The translations under genes were made by a program, and so were the position numbers. Below, piece by piece: positions 38,658 through 47,099 of a stretch of 55,506 nt of DNA (the first letter of the stretch is position 1; every line of letters starts with the position of its first letter). Source of the stretch: Clostridium sp. (GTDB taxonomy: Bacteria; Bacillota; Clostridia; Clostridiales; Clostridiaceae); contig NZ_JARHZJ010000029.1 in NCBI RefSeq assembly GCF_029258205.1, positions 1 through 55,506 on the forward strand, in the 5' to 3' direction. A model generated the notes under the pieces. It saw only the letters and a program-made list of their open reading frames with translations. It had not been told where the DNA came from and did no database searches.

Positions 38658-40263
38658 AATAGCTATTTATATGAGAGTATCTACATCTAAACAAACTGAC
38701 AATCAATCTTTAGATACTCAAGAAAAGACTATAAACTCATATATTGCATCAAGGCATGATTGGATTAACCCTATTTGCTATAAATATATTGAAAGTCATT
38801 CTGCCTCAATAAAACCTAAAGTAAGCAATACTCTGAAAGAAAGTTCTTTTGATTCTCTAAAAAGACCTAAATTAAGAGAACTATTTTTAGATGCCACAAT
38901 AGGAAAATTTGATTATGTTTTATGCGCTTCTCACGATAGATTAACTCGTAACACCAATGAAGGCATTATATTAAAGCATCTTTTTTCTCGTCTAAATATT
39001 ACTTTAATTTACTGCCGTCCTGGTGAAACTATATCTTCTGAAAATGAAGCCTTAAATAAATTCTTTGAAAATTTATTAGTTAATATTGCAGCACTTGAAT
39101 CCAATATTACTGGTGGTCGTGTAACTCTAGCCAATAAACATAAAATTCAAAATAACTTTTGGGCAGGTGGTCCACCACCCTTTGGATATAATCTTGTTTC
39201 TCAGTCAAGTAATAAAAGAAATTCCTTCTTAGAAATCAACTTTGAAGAAGCTAGAATTGTGAAGAAAATATTTGAACTCTATAATCTAGGATGCTCATAT
39301 ACTGAAATCCTGACTAGGTTAAACAGAGATTTTAATTTACCTCCAAAAAGAATTTGGACTCATAATACTTTAAAAGAAATATTAAGAAACCCTGTTTATA
39401 CAGGCTTCCTAGTTTGGAATAAACGTGGTGGTGCTAGAAAACCAAATCGTCATTCCCCTAATGATTTTGTAAAATCTAATCTAGTAGAAAAAAATATAAT
39501 AATTCCTGAAAATGAATTTTTAGAAACTCAAAAATTAAGAAATATTCTTTCCAAAGATTCTAAATTTTTATCTACTGATTTTCTTCTAAGAGATTTCTTA
39601 TATTGCAATAAATGTAACAAAAAACTTTTAGCTAAAAATTATGGAAATAATAAAAGATTCTATTATTGTTCTTCACATAATAATATGGAAATCAATAAAA
39701 AATGCAGAAGCATAAAAGCTTCTAAAATTGAATCTATTATTTTATCAAATATAAATGATTTGATTAATTCTTCTTTACAAAGTGAAATTCAAATTGAAAA
39801 ATTTTATGACAAATATATTGAAAACTTTAATACAGAATTGCTGGATAATAAAAAAAGTCTTGAAATAACTATAAATCAATTAAAGTCATCTACTTATTTA
39901 TTAGAGCTATGTGTTAATGAAATCAATATTTCAAAAGGTAATCTTACAGTAGATTATGAAGATTTAAGCTCAAGCTCAACTGAATTTAGTTTTATAAATG
40001 CTCTTTTAGAATTTCAAGTAGTTACACAAACCGAAATTAAAAGCCTTAAATCCCGTAAAGAGTATTTAACTTATAAAATTAATAGTTCTCCTAAAAGTTT
40101 CGATGATTTTAAATCCAACCTAAATAAATCATTTAAACTATTTAAATATGATGAAGAAAAACAAAAATTAATTTCTAGTCCTAGAAGTTTTAGATTGTTT
40201 CTATTCAAAGTTGTAAAAAAGATTATTTTATCTGACCATGAAATAACAATAATATTTAAGTAA
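38614..40263 (+). CDS. Large serine recombinase 2
   Basis: A 549-aa recombinase overlapping the end of recombinase 1 by 44 nt. The catalytic domain has IYMRVSTSKQTDNQSLDTQ (Ser about 24) and SHDRLTRNTNEG. It is unusual in carrying an insert of roughly 25 residues after residue 50. The recombinase domain (about 175-280) has PPPFGYNL and LRNPVYTGFLVWNKRGG. The zinc ribbon is FLYCNKCNKKLL with a later Cys pair, followed by a coiled coil. It acts on DNA with or alongside its neighbours. Confidence 0.9.
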   Translation: MKNKLKSSLNIESPKIAIYMRVSTSKQTDNQSLDTQEKTINSYIASRHDWINPICYKYIESHSASIKPKVSNTLKESSFDSLKRPKLRELFLDATIGKFDYVLCASHDRLTRNTNEGIILKHLFSRLNITLIYCRPGETISSENEALNKFFENLLVNIAALESNITGGRVTLANKHKIQNNFWAGGPPPFGYNLVSQSSNKRNSFLEINFEEARIVKKIFELYNLGCSYTEILTRLNRDFNLPPKRIWTHNTLKEILRNPVYTGFLVWNKRGGARKPNRHSPNDFVKSNLVEKNIIIPENEFLETQKLRNILSKDSKFLSTDFLLRDFLYCNKCNKKLLAKNYGNNKRFYYCSSHNNMEINKKCRSIKASKIESIILSNINDLINSSLQSEIQIEKFYDKYIENFNTELLDNKKSLEITINQLKSSTYLLELCVNEINISKGNLTVDYEDLSSSSTEFSFINALLEFQVVTQTEIKSLKSRKEYLTYKINSSPKSFDDFKSNLNKSFKLFKYDEEKQKLISSPRSFRLFLFKVVKKIILSDHEITIIFK

Positions 40264-40329
40264 TTGTATTAATTCATATTCCTCCATGAATATAATCTAA
40301 AGTAATCAATTTTATCCTTTGGGGGAATA

Positions 40330-40506
40330 ATGGCTAATCAATTTACTAAAGTAAAACTTCACATAAAAAATATAGATGATATTAAATCGAATTATATACT
40401 AAGTAAAGAAATTACTAAAGCTGTGGCTGATATTATCAAGCCTAAACTTCCAACAAATGAAATTACACTAGATACACTTATCAAAGGTATAGAAGAGAAG
40501 CTCTAG
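40330..40506 (+). CDS. Small ORF between recombinases 2 and 3
   Basis: A 58-aa frame (MANQFTKVKLHIKNIDDIKSN to IKGIEEKL) preceded by GGGGG. Its stop overlaps the ribosome binding site of recombinase 3, indicating coupling. It is acidic/basic mixed, probably helical, with no recognised domain. Its position mirrors the small ORF before recombinase 1. Confidence 0.6.
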   Translation: MANQFTKVKLHIKNIDDIKSNYILSKEITKAVADIIKPKLPTNEITLDTLIKGIEEKL

Positions 40507-40517
40507 GAGGTGTTTAA

Positions 40518-42131
40518 TTGAAAAAAGCCGCAATATATACAAGAAAATCTAAATTCACAGAAAAAGGTGATTCAATTGAAAGTCAAATTAAGCTTTGCTC
40601 TAAATATTTAGATAATATAAATATAAATGATTACTGTATTTATACCGATGAAGGGTTCTCTGGTAAGAATACAGATAGACCTGAATTTCAAAGAATGCTT
40701 TCAGATGCTAAAGCTAAAAAATTTGATGTAATTATATGTTATAAGTTTGACCGTATAAGTAGAAATGTATCTGATTTTTCTAACTTAATTAATAAATTAA
40801 ATGAATTGAATATTTCATTTATTTCTGTAGTAGAACAATTTGATACTAACTCTGCAATAGGTAGAGCTATGATGTATCTTTGCACTGTTTTTAGTCAACT
40901 TGAGAGGGAAACTATATCTCAGCGTATTACTGATAATATGTACTCACTAGCTACTAAAGGCTATTGGCTTGGAGGAGAAACACCTACTGGATTTAGAAGT
41001 GAAAAAAAATTTTTCAATTCTAATAATAAACAAAAAATGTATTCATCATTAGTTCCTATAAAAGAAGAACTAGATTTAGTTAAATTAATATTCAATAAAT
41101 ACTTAGAATTTAATAGTATTAGTAAGATAGAAAAATATCTACTTTCTAATAATATTAAAACTAAGCGTAATAAGGACTGGAGCAAAGCTTCTATCAGCTT
41201 AATTCTAAGAAATCCTGCATATGTAAAAGCAGATGAAGAAACATTTAAATATATAGAATCTACAGGTTCAAAAGTATATGGTAATCCTGATGGAAAGCAT
41301 GGACTACTTATTTACAAAAAAAATAAAGGAAGAAAAGGCGCTAAACATGATATCTCAGAATGGATTTATGCGGTATCAGAACATGAAGGAATCATAGATT
41401 CAGATATATGGGTCGCAATTCAGAAACAAATAAAAAAGAATGCTATCCTTGCTCCTGCTCTCGGTACTAGTAATATTGCTTTACTTACTGGATTAATAAG
41501 ATGTGCAAAATGTAATAGCCCTATGCGAGTTGCATATGGAAAAAGAAACCCTAAAACTAATAAAAAAAATTATTACTATGTATGTACACTTAAAACTAAA
41601 TCAGGTAAAACTAGATGCGATGCTAAAAATCTTCCTGGACTAGATTTAGATAATCTTATATTAGATAAACTTAAAGAAATGTCACTTGATAAGAATACAT
41701 TACTAAAAGAATTAAATAAATATAAAGATACTATAGAATCAAATTTTCATAATGATGTTCTAAAAAATATTCAAAATAATATTTCTAAAAATAATTCTAT
41801 GATTGATAATTTATTAAACAATGTAGCTCTTTCTACTGATTCTGAAGTAACTGCTATTCTTTTAGAAAAGATTAGTAAACTTAAAGATGAAAATAAATTA
41901 TTAACTCAAAAAATAGATGATTTAAAATCTGAATTAGAAGCCCAAGAAACTTTGCTTAATGATTGTAATTCCCTAATAACTAAGCTAAAATATTTTTCTA
42001 AATTTATAGATAATTCTTCTATTGAAGAACAGAAGCAGTTAGTTTCATCTGTAATTGAAAAAGTTATAGCTGATGGTGATACTGGTTCTATAGAAATAAA
42101 ATTTAGACCTTTATTAGATTTTAAAATATAA
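40518..42131 (+). CDS. Large serine recombinase 3
   Basis: A 537-aa recombinase with a TTG start and AGGAGG site. Catalytic core: AAIYTRKSKFTEKGDSIESQI (Ser about 9) and CYKFDRISRNVSDF, then SQLERETISQRITDNM. The recombinase domain has LGGETPTGFRSEK and ILRNPAYVKAD, the zinc ribbon CAKCNSPM with a later CXXXK Cys, and the coiled coil is at about 400-485. Among the three it looks most like typical single-gene integrases of the TnpX/phage type. It lies 73 bp from the right attachment core. Confidence 0.93.
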   Translation: MKKAAIYTRKSKFTEKGDSIESQIKLCSKYLDNININDYCIYTDEGFSGKNTDRPEFQRMLSDAKAKKFDVIICYKFDRISRNVSDFSNLINKLNELNISFISVVEQFDTNSAIGRAMMYLCTVFSQLERETISQRITDNMYSLATKGYWLGGETPTGFRSEKKFFNSNNKQKMYSSLVPIKEELDLVKLIFNKYLEFNSISKIEKYLLSNNIKTKRNKDWSKASISLILRNPAYVKADEETFKYIESTGSKVYGNPDGKHGLLIYKKNKGRKGAKHDISEWIYAVSEHEGIIDSDIWVAIQKQIKKNAILAPALGTSNIALLTGLIRCAKCNSPMRVAYGKRNPKTNKKNYYYVCTLKTKSGKTRCDAKNLPGLDLDNLILDKLKEMSLDKNTLLKELNKYKDTIESNFHNDVLKNIQNNISKNNSMIDNLLNNVALSTDSEVTAILLEKISKLKDENKLLTQKIDDLKSELEAQETLLNDCNSLITKLKYFSKFIDNSSIEEQKQLVSSVIEKVIADGDTGSIEIKFRPLLDFKI

Positions 42132-42150
42132 ACAATTAAGGAGGAAAGCT

Positions 42151-42243
42151 ATGTATACTAAAGACAATAAATTAAACAATTTTAAGTCGCAAAATGGTAA
42201 ACAGAACATCAGCTCTAAATATGAACATTCCACTATTCCATAA
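42151..42243 (+). CDS. Start of the attP-spanning HTH gene (30-codon stub when integrated)
   Basis: The ATG at 42151 has an excellent AAGGAGG site 19 bp after recombinase 3. In the integrated state the frame passes through the core repeat into manC and stops at 42243 after 30 codons. In the excised circle the frame continues after AACATCAG into 24612-25068, adding the HTH protein (172 aa in total). The first 18 codons encode MYTKDNKLNNFKSQNGKQ. Confidence 0.7.
   Translation: MYTKDNKLNNFKSQNGKQNISSKYEHSTIP
42190..42212. repeat. Right end of element A: attP arm and core repeat
   Basis: Arm CAAAATGGT (42190-42198) is the inverse of ACCATTTTG at the left end; core AACATCAG is at 42205-42212. 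manC resumes immediately to the right. Confidence 0.75.
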
Positions 42244-42562
42244 ATAAGTCCCCTTTAATAAGAAGTCCTTTGCTACTTCTAAATTAGGTTTCTCTGTAAA
42301 CCTTGCTATCTTGAAGGTAGGAATGTGTCCATTGACTCTATCACCCATTTCTATATACCCATAACCTGTCTCTGGTCTAGTTGGCTCTATTCCTATGGTA
42401 ACAATAGCCCTCTTCTTATCCGCAATCTCTACGGCTTGTTCCAGAGTTTGAATATAACTTTTATCTCCTTCTATATAATGGTCTGAAGGCAATACAATCA
42501 TAACTGCATCCTTATCTTTCTTTAAAAGCTTAGCTGCTGAAAGACCTATACATGTTGCAGTT
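42205..42562 (-). pseudogene. manC: manC fragment 2 of 3 (central part)
   Basis: The central part of mannose-1-phosphate guanylyltransferase, trapped between the two elements. It reads ATCIGLSAAKLLKKDKDAVMIVLPSDHYI at its start, then TIGIEPTRPETGYGYIEMG, FTEKPNLEVAKDFL and YLWNSGMFIFRADV, all hallmark segments of the family (LPSDH, ETGYGYI, EKP, WNSG). It joins fragment 1 at TTGCAGTT and fragment 3 at AACATCAG without loss or gain of a base. It has no internal stop and cannot be expressed alone. Confidence 0.92.
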
Positions 42563-42586
42563 GTTTTATATAACTATATAGGTCTT
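42555..42586. repeat. Left end of element B: core repeat and attP arm
   Basis: Core TTGCAGTT (42555-42562) is followed by arm TATAACTATATAGGTCTT (42569-42586). The right end has the exact inverse at 51759-51776. In the circle the two 18-bp arms flank a 16-bp spacer centred on GT. The manC side (42541-42550) also reads AAGACCTATA, matching the outer part of the arm. Confidence 0.8.
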
Positions 42587-42596
42587 GCTAATTTTT

Positions 42597-44066
42597 TTAC
42601 ATTTTATTTATTTTCCAATCTATTTTTATAGTTCCATCTACACCAACAGTAATTTTATCTATTATCTTTTTTAACATTGCATTACTCCATTGAGCTATGG
42701 GTAAACTTACTACATTATTAACATCTTTTTTAAACTCATTATTTTTTTTAGGTAAATTATTTATTTTTTCTTCTATAATTTTTTTGTTCTCTATTAATGA
42801 ATTTAACATATTGCTTATACTTTCATTTTGTAATTTAAATTGTATATCATTAATCATTTTATTATTATATAGCTTTAAAAGGTTATTGGCTAAATTTATT
42901 TGTTCATCAATTTTCTTTTGTATATTTTTCAAATCATTTTCCAAAGTTTTTTTAATATCATTCTTTTCTATAATCTTTATATTTTCAAAGTTATTTTCTA
43001 TTAATTCATTTAATTTTTGCTCTATATATTCAATTAAAAATTCTTCTTGAATAAAGTTAGAATTATGACCACATTTTAATCCTAGTCTTTCATACTCAAT
43101 ACAATTATAAAAAGGTTTTCTTTTACTTTTTCTTCTTATACTCATGGAGCTATTACAAGAACCACACCTTAAAAGATTAGAAAATAAACTTGTATTACTA
43201 GCCCTAACACCAACGCTTCTATTTTTAACCTTATCACTATTTTTTTTAAATATTTCATTAGCTTTTATAAAAGTTTCTTCATTTACTATAGCTTCATGAT
43301 TATTTAAATGTTTTATATATTCATCTGCATTGTGAAAATTTCTTTTTGAATTTGTAACTTCAATATTACTACTTTTATTTTGAACCAAAGTCCCTAAATA
43401 AGCCTCATTTCTAATCATATTTTTAATAGTATTCCCTCTCCATTTACCCCCATTTTTCGTTGGAACACCTTCACTTTCCAATATATTAGCTATTTTATTA
43501 GTTCCATTTCCTAATAAATAAAGTCTAAAAACACGTTTTACAACTTCACTTTCATCTTTATTAATAACAAAATTTTTCTTATTAATATCATAATCATATC
43601 CAAATGGAGCAATACAATTATATATCTTCCCAACTTCCTTAAAATGAGAAAACACGCCTTTTATTCTTTTAGATGTTCTTTTACTTTCTTCTTCACTAAG
43701 CCACGCCATAAGCCCAAACCTTGAATCATCTATCATACTATCTAACCCATCTTCTAAAAAAACAATTCTAATCTTATTTTCTCTTAATTCTTTTATTGCT
43801 TGAAGAGTTTCAATTTGATTCCTACCAAACCTCGAATATGATTTACATATTAAAATATCAAACTCTTTATTTTTTGCATCTTCTAGCATTTGAAGCCATT
43901 GAACTCTAAACTTTTTCTTAGTTCCACTTATTCCTTCATCATTATAAGTTTTATATAAAATACAATTATTTTGTGCTATCCAATTATCAAGAATTTCACT
44001 TTGATTGTCTATACTTGTATGCTGATCTAAAGTTGAAGTTCTTATAAACTTAGCAACTCTTTTCAT
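42597..44066 (-). CDS. Large serine recombinase (integrase) of element B
   Basis: A 489-aa recombinase. The catalytic domain begins AKFIRTSTLDQHTSIDNQ (Ser about 11) with KSYSRFGRNQIETL and SEEESKRTSKRI. The recombinase domain (about 155-265) has CIAPFGYDYD and MIRNEAYLGTLVQN. The zinc ribbon is LLRCGSCNSSM with a later CGH, and the coiled coil is at about 365-450. It should catalyse integration and excision at the TTGCAGTT cores. The gene ends 11 bp inside the attP arm, as is usual for such integrases. Confidence 0.94.
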   Translation of the reverse strand: MKRVAKFIRTSTLDQHTSIDNQSEILDNWIAQNNCILYKTYNDEGISGTKKKFRVQWLQMLEDAKNKEFDILICKSYSRFGRNQIETLQAIKELRENKIRIVFLEDGLDSMIDDSRFGLMAWLSEEESKRTSKRIKGVFSHFKEVGKIYNCIAPFGYDYDINKKNFVINKDESEVVKRVFRLYLLGNGTNKIANILESEGVPTKNGGKWRGNTIKNMIRNEAYLGTLVQNKSSNIEVTNSKRNFHNADEYIKHLNNHEAIVNEETFIKANEIFKKNSDKVKNRSVGVRASNTSLFSNLLRCGSCNSSMSIRRKSKRKPFYNCIEYERLGLKCGHNSNFIQEEFLIEYIEQKLNELIENNFENIKIIEKNDIKKTLENDLKNIQKKIDEQINLANNLLKLYNNKMINDIQFKLQNESISNMLNSLIENKKIIEEKINNLPKKNNEFKKDVNNVVSLPIAQWSNAMLKKIIDKITVGVDGTIKIDWKINKM

Positions 44067-44116
44067 AGTATCACCTCTATAAAATTATAACACAAAAAGG
44101 TTGCTTCTAATGAAAT

Positions 44117-44320
44117 TCACATTAGATTTACAACCTCATTTAACGCCTTATTTATAGAGATATTACCATACCTATTTATGATAGTATATACTTTTCTACC
44201 AACTTTCTTTAATTCTATATCAAGGCTATCATTTTCATATATTTTTTTAGTTTGTCCATTCTTTAGTTTTGCTTTTTCTTCACTATAAGTATTAATATCT
44301 ACATACTTTAATACTTCCAT
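44117..44320 (-). CDS. Small hypothetical protein upstream of the integrase
   Basis: A 67-aa protein starting MEVLKYVDINTYSEEKAKLKNGQTKK, with a GGAGGA site, 50 bp before the integrase gene on the same strand. No domain is recognised. Its position would suit a recombination directionality factor, but nothing in the sequence proves this. Confidence 0.6.
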   Translation of the reverse strand: MEVLKYVDINTYSEEKAKLKNGQTKKIYENDSLDIELKKVGRKVYTIINRYGNISINKALNEVVNLM

Positions 44321-44426
44321 ATATTCCTCCTTGATATATTCTTATTAATATCAAGTTAGAAATGTGCACACTTTTAACTCTTTTATTTAAAATAAAATTA
44401 TATTTTTATTTTGCATTTAACTCTCA

Positions 44427-44852
44427 TTAAAACGGTAGGTCATTATCTTTAATTGAAGGTATTCCAAATCCATACTTTAAAACAACTTCTATATTTGTAG
44501 GCTCTAAGTTTTCAAACCTTGGTTCTTCTTCATTTAAATCTATTCCAATGCTATCTAGCTTAAATTCAATATATTTTCTATAACATTCTCCATTCGCTAA
44601 TATATCAAGGGCTAATTCGACTATTCTATCTCTAGTACCTATTAAAGCAACTTCTAGCTCAAATTCTTTAAGTAGCAGATATCTTTTAGATTCCCTTATT
44701 TTTTCTATCATTTGAACTCTAGTTAACTTTTGCCCTTCATATCCTAGAACATTTACCATGATATACTCTAGGTCATTCTTTCTTAGAGTGCTTAAAGTTG
44801 TAATCTCTCTTAGTTCCTTTAATTGTAATAATTCAAATCTTTCTTTCATCAT
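44427..44852 (-). CDS. Hypothetical protein with an SSB-like C-terminal tip
   Basis: A 141-aa protein, mostly helical (about 1-110), containing YIMVNVLGYEGQKLTRVQMIEKI, a SAP-like or LEM-like short helical motif. No OB fold is visible. It ends SIKDNDLPF; the last six residues are of the type (DDDLPF, DDDIPF) by which SSB recruits host repair and replication proteins. Two adjacent ATG codons follow a GGAGAG site. It is divergent from the winged-helix gene at 45035. Recruitment of host SSB partners is inferred. Confidence 0.55.
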   Translation of the reverse strand: MMKERFELLQLKELREITTLSTLRKNDLEYIMVNVLGYEGQKLTRVQMIEKIRESKRYLLLKEFELEVALIGTRDRIVELALDILANGECYRKYIEFKLDSIGIDLNEEEPRFENLEPTNIEVVLKYGFGIPSIKDNDLPF

Positions 44853-45034
44853 AATTAATCTCTCCTTTAAACCACTTAACTCGCTTATATTTATATTATA
44901 TAAATGCTTTTTTGGTGATTAATCGTCATTTTTTAACATTTTGTAAATAATAAATCAAACTTCTAAAGATTAATTTTCACGGATGAAATTATATAACATA
45001 AATATAAGATAAATTTTTAGGAGGTATATTTATT

Positions 45035-45448
45035 ATGGAGAACAGAAAAAATAGAGTTGGAATCGAAGAAAAAAGAAAGGAAAACAGAGCAAAGAAAAAG
45101 ATTAAAGTTTGTAGCATAAAGGATATCAAAAAAGATTTCACTATGGTTCAAAATGCTACAATAACATTACTAGATAGCGAAGCTTTTCACCTATATATGT
45201 ATTTATTAAGTAGATGTATGGACAAGGACTATTGTTATCCTAGTAGAGAAACAATTGTAGAATCTATAGGAATTAATAAGAATAAATTAAGTAGTGCTAT
45301 CAAGTATTTAGAAAGCTTTGGACTAGTTAGAATAGAAAAAAGAAAATTAGGTTCTCATTTCAACAACGTTTACTATCTTTACGGAATAGAAGAAGTTTAT
45401 GAAATAATTGAAAATGACGGTATTGTAATTGAAAAGAAGGTTGCTTAA
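45035..45448 (+). CDS. Winged-helix (HTH_36-like) replication/regulatory protein
   Basis: A 137-aa protein. A basic N-terminus (about 1-35) precedes a winged helix: YLLSRCMDKDYCYPSRETIVESIGINKNKLSSAIKYLESFGLVRIEKR (about 58-105), the pattern seen in small plasmid and phage replication initiators. A TTTAGGAGG site precedes the ATG. Three tandem 23-24-bp iteron-like repeats lie directly downstream (45482-45552), supporting replication or autoregulation. It is shorter than most Rep proteins, so regulator is the alternative. Confidence 0.65.
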   Translation: MENRKNRVGIEEKRKENRAKKKIKVCSIKDIKKDFTMVQNATITLLDSEAFHLYMYLLSRCMDKDYCYPSRETIVESIGINKNKLSSAIKYLESFGLVRIEKRKLGSHFNNVYYLYGIEEVYEIIENDGIVIEKKVA

Positions 45449-45462
45449 AACCTTCTTTTTTT
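45432..45462 (+). terminator. Terminator of the winged-helix gene
   Basis: AAAAGAAGGTT, 6 nt, AACCTTCTTTT with a following T run; it overlaps the stop codon. Confidence 0.85.
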
Positions 45463-45481
45463 GTGTCTAAATATTTTTTTA

Positions 45482-45552
45482 AAGTATGTCCTCAAATGGG
45501 GTAAAAAGTACTTCCTCAAATAGGGAAAAAGTACTTCCTCAATAGAGGATGA
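45482..45552. repeat. Three iteron-like direct repeats (24-bp period)
   Basis: Consensus AAGTACTTCCTCAAATAGGG; copies begin at 45482 (with TATGT in place of TACTT and one further change), 45506 and 45529 (diverging after CCTCAA). The third also forms CCTC-AATA-GAGG. Even spacing beside a winged-helix gene suggests protein-binding iterons of an origin or operator. Confidence 0.75.
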
Positions 45553-45597
45553 GAATAATATAAATAGAATAATATAAATAGAAAAATATAAATACAC

Positions 45598-45616
45598 CTA
45601 GCCAAGTTTTGGCTAG
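45598..45616. other. Hairpin CTAGCCAA/TTGGCTAG
   Basis: A perfect 8-bp stem with a 3-nt loop, without a following T run. It stands between the iterons and the candidate RNA. Confidence 0.6.
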
Positions 45617-45890
45617 ATTGGACTTAATTCTTATTTAGTTCTAAAGAAAGATACTCTCTACTGGAAGCCAGTTCTTGAATCCTTATAGCAACAATCAGAC
45701 AAAACTGACACTACTTTTAAAGTATAAAATTACCTTCTAAGCTAGTAATATCAATACTTGTATGATTTTTAGATAGAAAAGAATCCTTATGGGCTTTGGT
45801 CAAAATGAATAAGTCCATAAAAATGTGGAAAAAAGTACATTTAATAAGATGTACGGTTAACTTTTAAACTGGTTTCTATATAATATAAAT

Positions 45891-46389
45891 ATAGGGGTAA
45901 ATTTTACATATTTGTAAAAGTGTTACTAAATATATTTTTACTTATATTAGAATAATGAGAAGGTAATTTTAATTTACTATTATTAATTTTCTATTAACTT
46001 TATATTATGTATTGAGGAGAAAAATTTTTTACATACTATAGCTTTTCTCATTTTCAAGCTATAGTAATTTGTTCTAATAGAGCAGTTAGTATTAAAAATT
46101 CCTTAAAAAAAATCTTTAGCTAGGGGCTAATTTCCATGCTTCTTTAGTCCCTAGTACATAGTAGCGAAAGGCTATTATCATCAAAACATAACACAATCTT
46201 ATTTATTTTATATTTTAAAAAGTTGGATAATGTCATTTCAATAGCTCATACGGAAAGACAATAAAACCTTTCTTATGTGAGTTATTGATTACATAGTTTA
46301 CCTTTTAAACTATGAAATTTTTCTTTTTTATCTCCTTTCTTGATATATAAATTCGATAGCCAGTACTTAATTATAAGTATTGGCTTTTT
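45891..46389 (+). ncRNA. Candidate structured RNA of about 500 nt in element B
   Basis: No gene fits in 45449-46426. A promoter-like TTAACT (45857), 16 bp, TATAAT (45879-45884) predicts a start near 45891, and a strong terminator ends at 46389. Between them are stable hairpins: 46034-46066 (11-bp perfect stem), 46120-46154 (11 pairs including one G-U), 46159-46177 (7 pairs, GAAAG loop), 46239-46286 (long stem with one bulge) and 46292-46314 (9-bp perfect stem). This is the layout of a large structured RNA. Large structured RNAs such as ROOL and GOLLD are known from phage-like elements, but I cannot show membership. Confidence 0.45.
46359..46389 (+). terminator. Terminator ending the non-coding region of element B
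   Basis: GCCAGTACTTA, loop ATTA, TAAGTATTGGC (one G-T pair), then TTTTT. Confidence 0.85.
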
Positions 46390-46426
46390 ACATATGAAAA
46401 CAAAAAAATAGGAGGAACTTAATTAT

Positions 46427-46660
46427 ATGAAAGTAAAAGTAAATACACAACTATATAAAAACACTATGAAGGAAAAAGAAATCAATTTCACTAGACTTAT
46501 GATTTCAATCTATGAGAATTTTGGCTTTGAAGTCTATCAAAGTGGAGTTTCTCAAGCTATAAATGGAAAAAGCTTTTCTCTTAGAACTCATATGGTTATA
46601 TGTGAAATCCTTGGTTTATCACTTGATGATATTTTCATCTTAGATAAGAAGGAGGACTAA
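46427..46660 (+). CDS. Small XRE-like DNA-binding protein
   Basis: A 77-aa protein whose centre and C-terminus form a helix-turn-helix (SGVSQAINGKSFSLRTHMVICEILGLSLDDIFIL). It is probably a Cro/AlpA-sized regulator. AGGAGGA precedes the ATG. It opens a tightly spaced rightward operon that runs to about 48564. Confidence 0.65.
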   Translation: MKVKVNTQLYKNTMKEKEINFTRLMISIYENFGFEVYQSGVSQAINGKSFSLRTHMVICEILGLSLDDIFILDKKED

Positions 46661-46665
46661 AGGTA

Positions 46666-46905
46666 ATGGAAGGGAATACAAAGAGATTAGCTTCATTGAC
46701 TGGAAGGACTAATAAAGAAATTAGAAAACTTATCAATGATAATCTTTTAGTTTCTAAAGGTTATTTTAGAAGGGAATTTAAACAAAATTACTACGGAAAA
46801 CCTTACTATAATTACCTTTATGACTTAGAAAGAGAAAAGGATATATTAGAAATCTTAGGATTAGAAGCTAAATATACAAAGGTTTTAAAGGAGGGCTTTA
46901 ATTAG
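46666..46905 (+). CDS. Small hypothetical protein with possible HTH
   Basis: A 79-aa basic protein. LASLTGRTNKEIRKLINDNLL could be a short helix-turn-helix, followed by FKQNYYGKPYYNYLYDLEREKDILEILG. It begins 6 bp after the preceding gene and its stop overlaps the next GTG. No family is recognised. Confidence 0.5.
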   Translation: MEGNTKRLASLTGRTNKEIRKLINDNLLVSKGYFRREFKQNYYGKPYYNYLYDLEREKDILEILGLEAKYTKVLKEGFN

Positions 46906-47099
46906 TGGTTCAATATATAGATGGAATACCAGTAATGGTTGTTAATAATTTACAAGAAAGAATAAGAAGAAGCAAATGTTTAGGAACTTTAAAAGGGGCT
47001 AGTATTACAGAATTAGCTAAGGAATCAACTGGAAATATAGATTTTGAATCTATGCTTGATATAGAAGAAGATGAGGTAATAGAAGATGAACTACAATAG
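46905..47099 (+). CDS. Small acidic hypothetical protein
   Basis: A 64-aa protein with a GTG start sharing one base with the preceding stop (TAGTG). The N-terminus is VQYIDGIPVMVVNN and the C-terminus is strongly acidic (DIEEDEVIEDELQ). It overlaps the next start by 14 bp. Translational coupling is clear; function is unknown. Confidence 0.55.
   Translation: MVQYIDGIPVMVVNNLQERIRRSKCLGTLKGASITELAKESTGNIDFESMLDIEEDEVIEDELQ

Larger units (their letters stand above)
24604..42212. mobile_element. Element A: 17.6-kb serine-recombinase island carrying type I RM
   Basis: It is bounded by direct repeats AACATCAG at 24604-24611 and 42205-42212, and removing one repeat plus the interior rejoins manC in frame. 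From the left it carries the C-terminal part of an attP-spanning HTH gene, a TrlF-like ATPase, hsdR, two small genes, hsdS and hsdM. These are followed by an unknown coiled-coil gene, an XRE regulator and three tandem large serine recombinases next to the right end. No conjugation, mobilisation or phage structural gene is visible. In layout it resembles SCC cassettes (serine ccr genes plus hsd genes), but the recombinases and target differ. Confidence 0.88.

Noticed and set aside
24604-42212. Integrative conjugative element
   Set aside because: No relaxase, coupling protein or type IV secretion gene is visible in element A.
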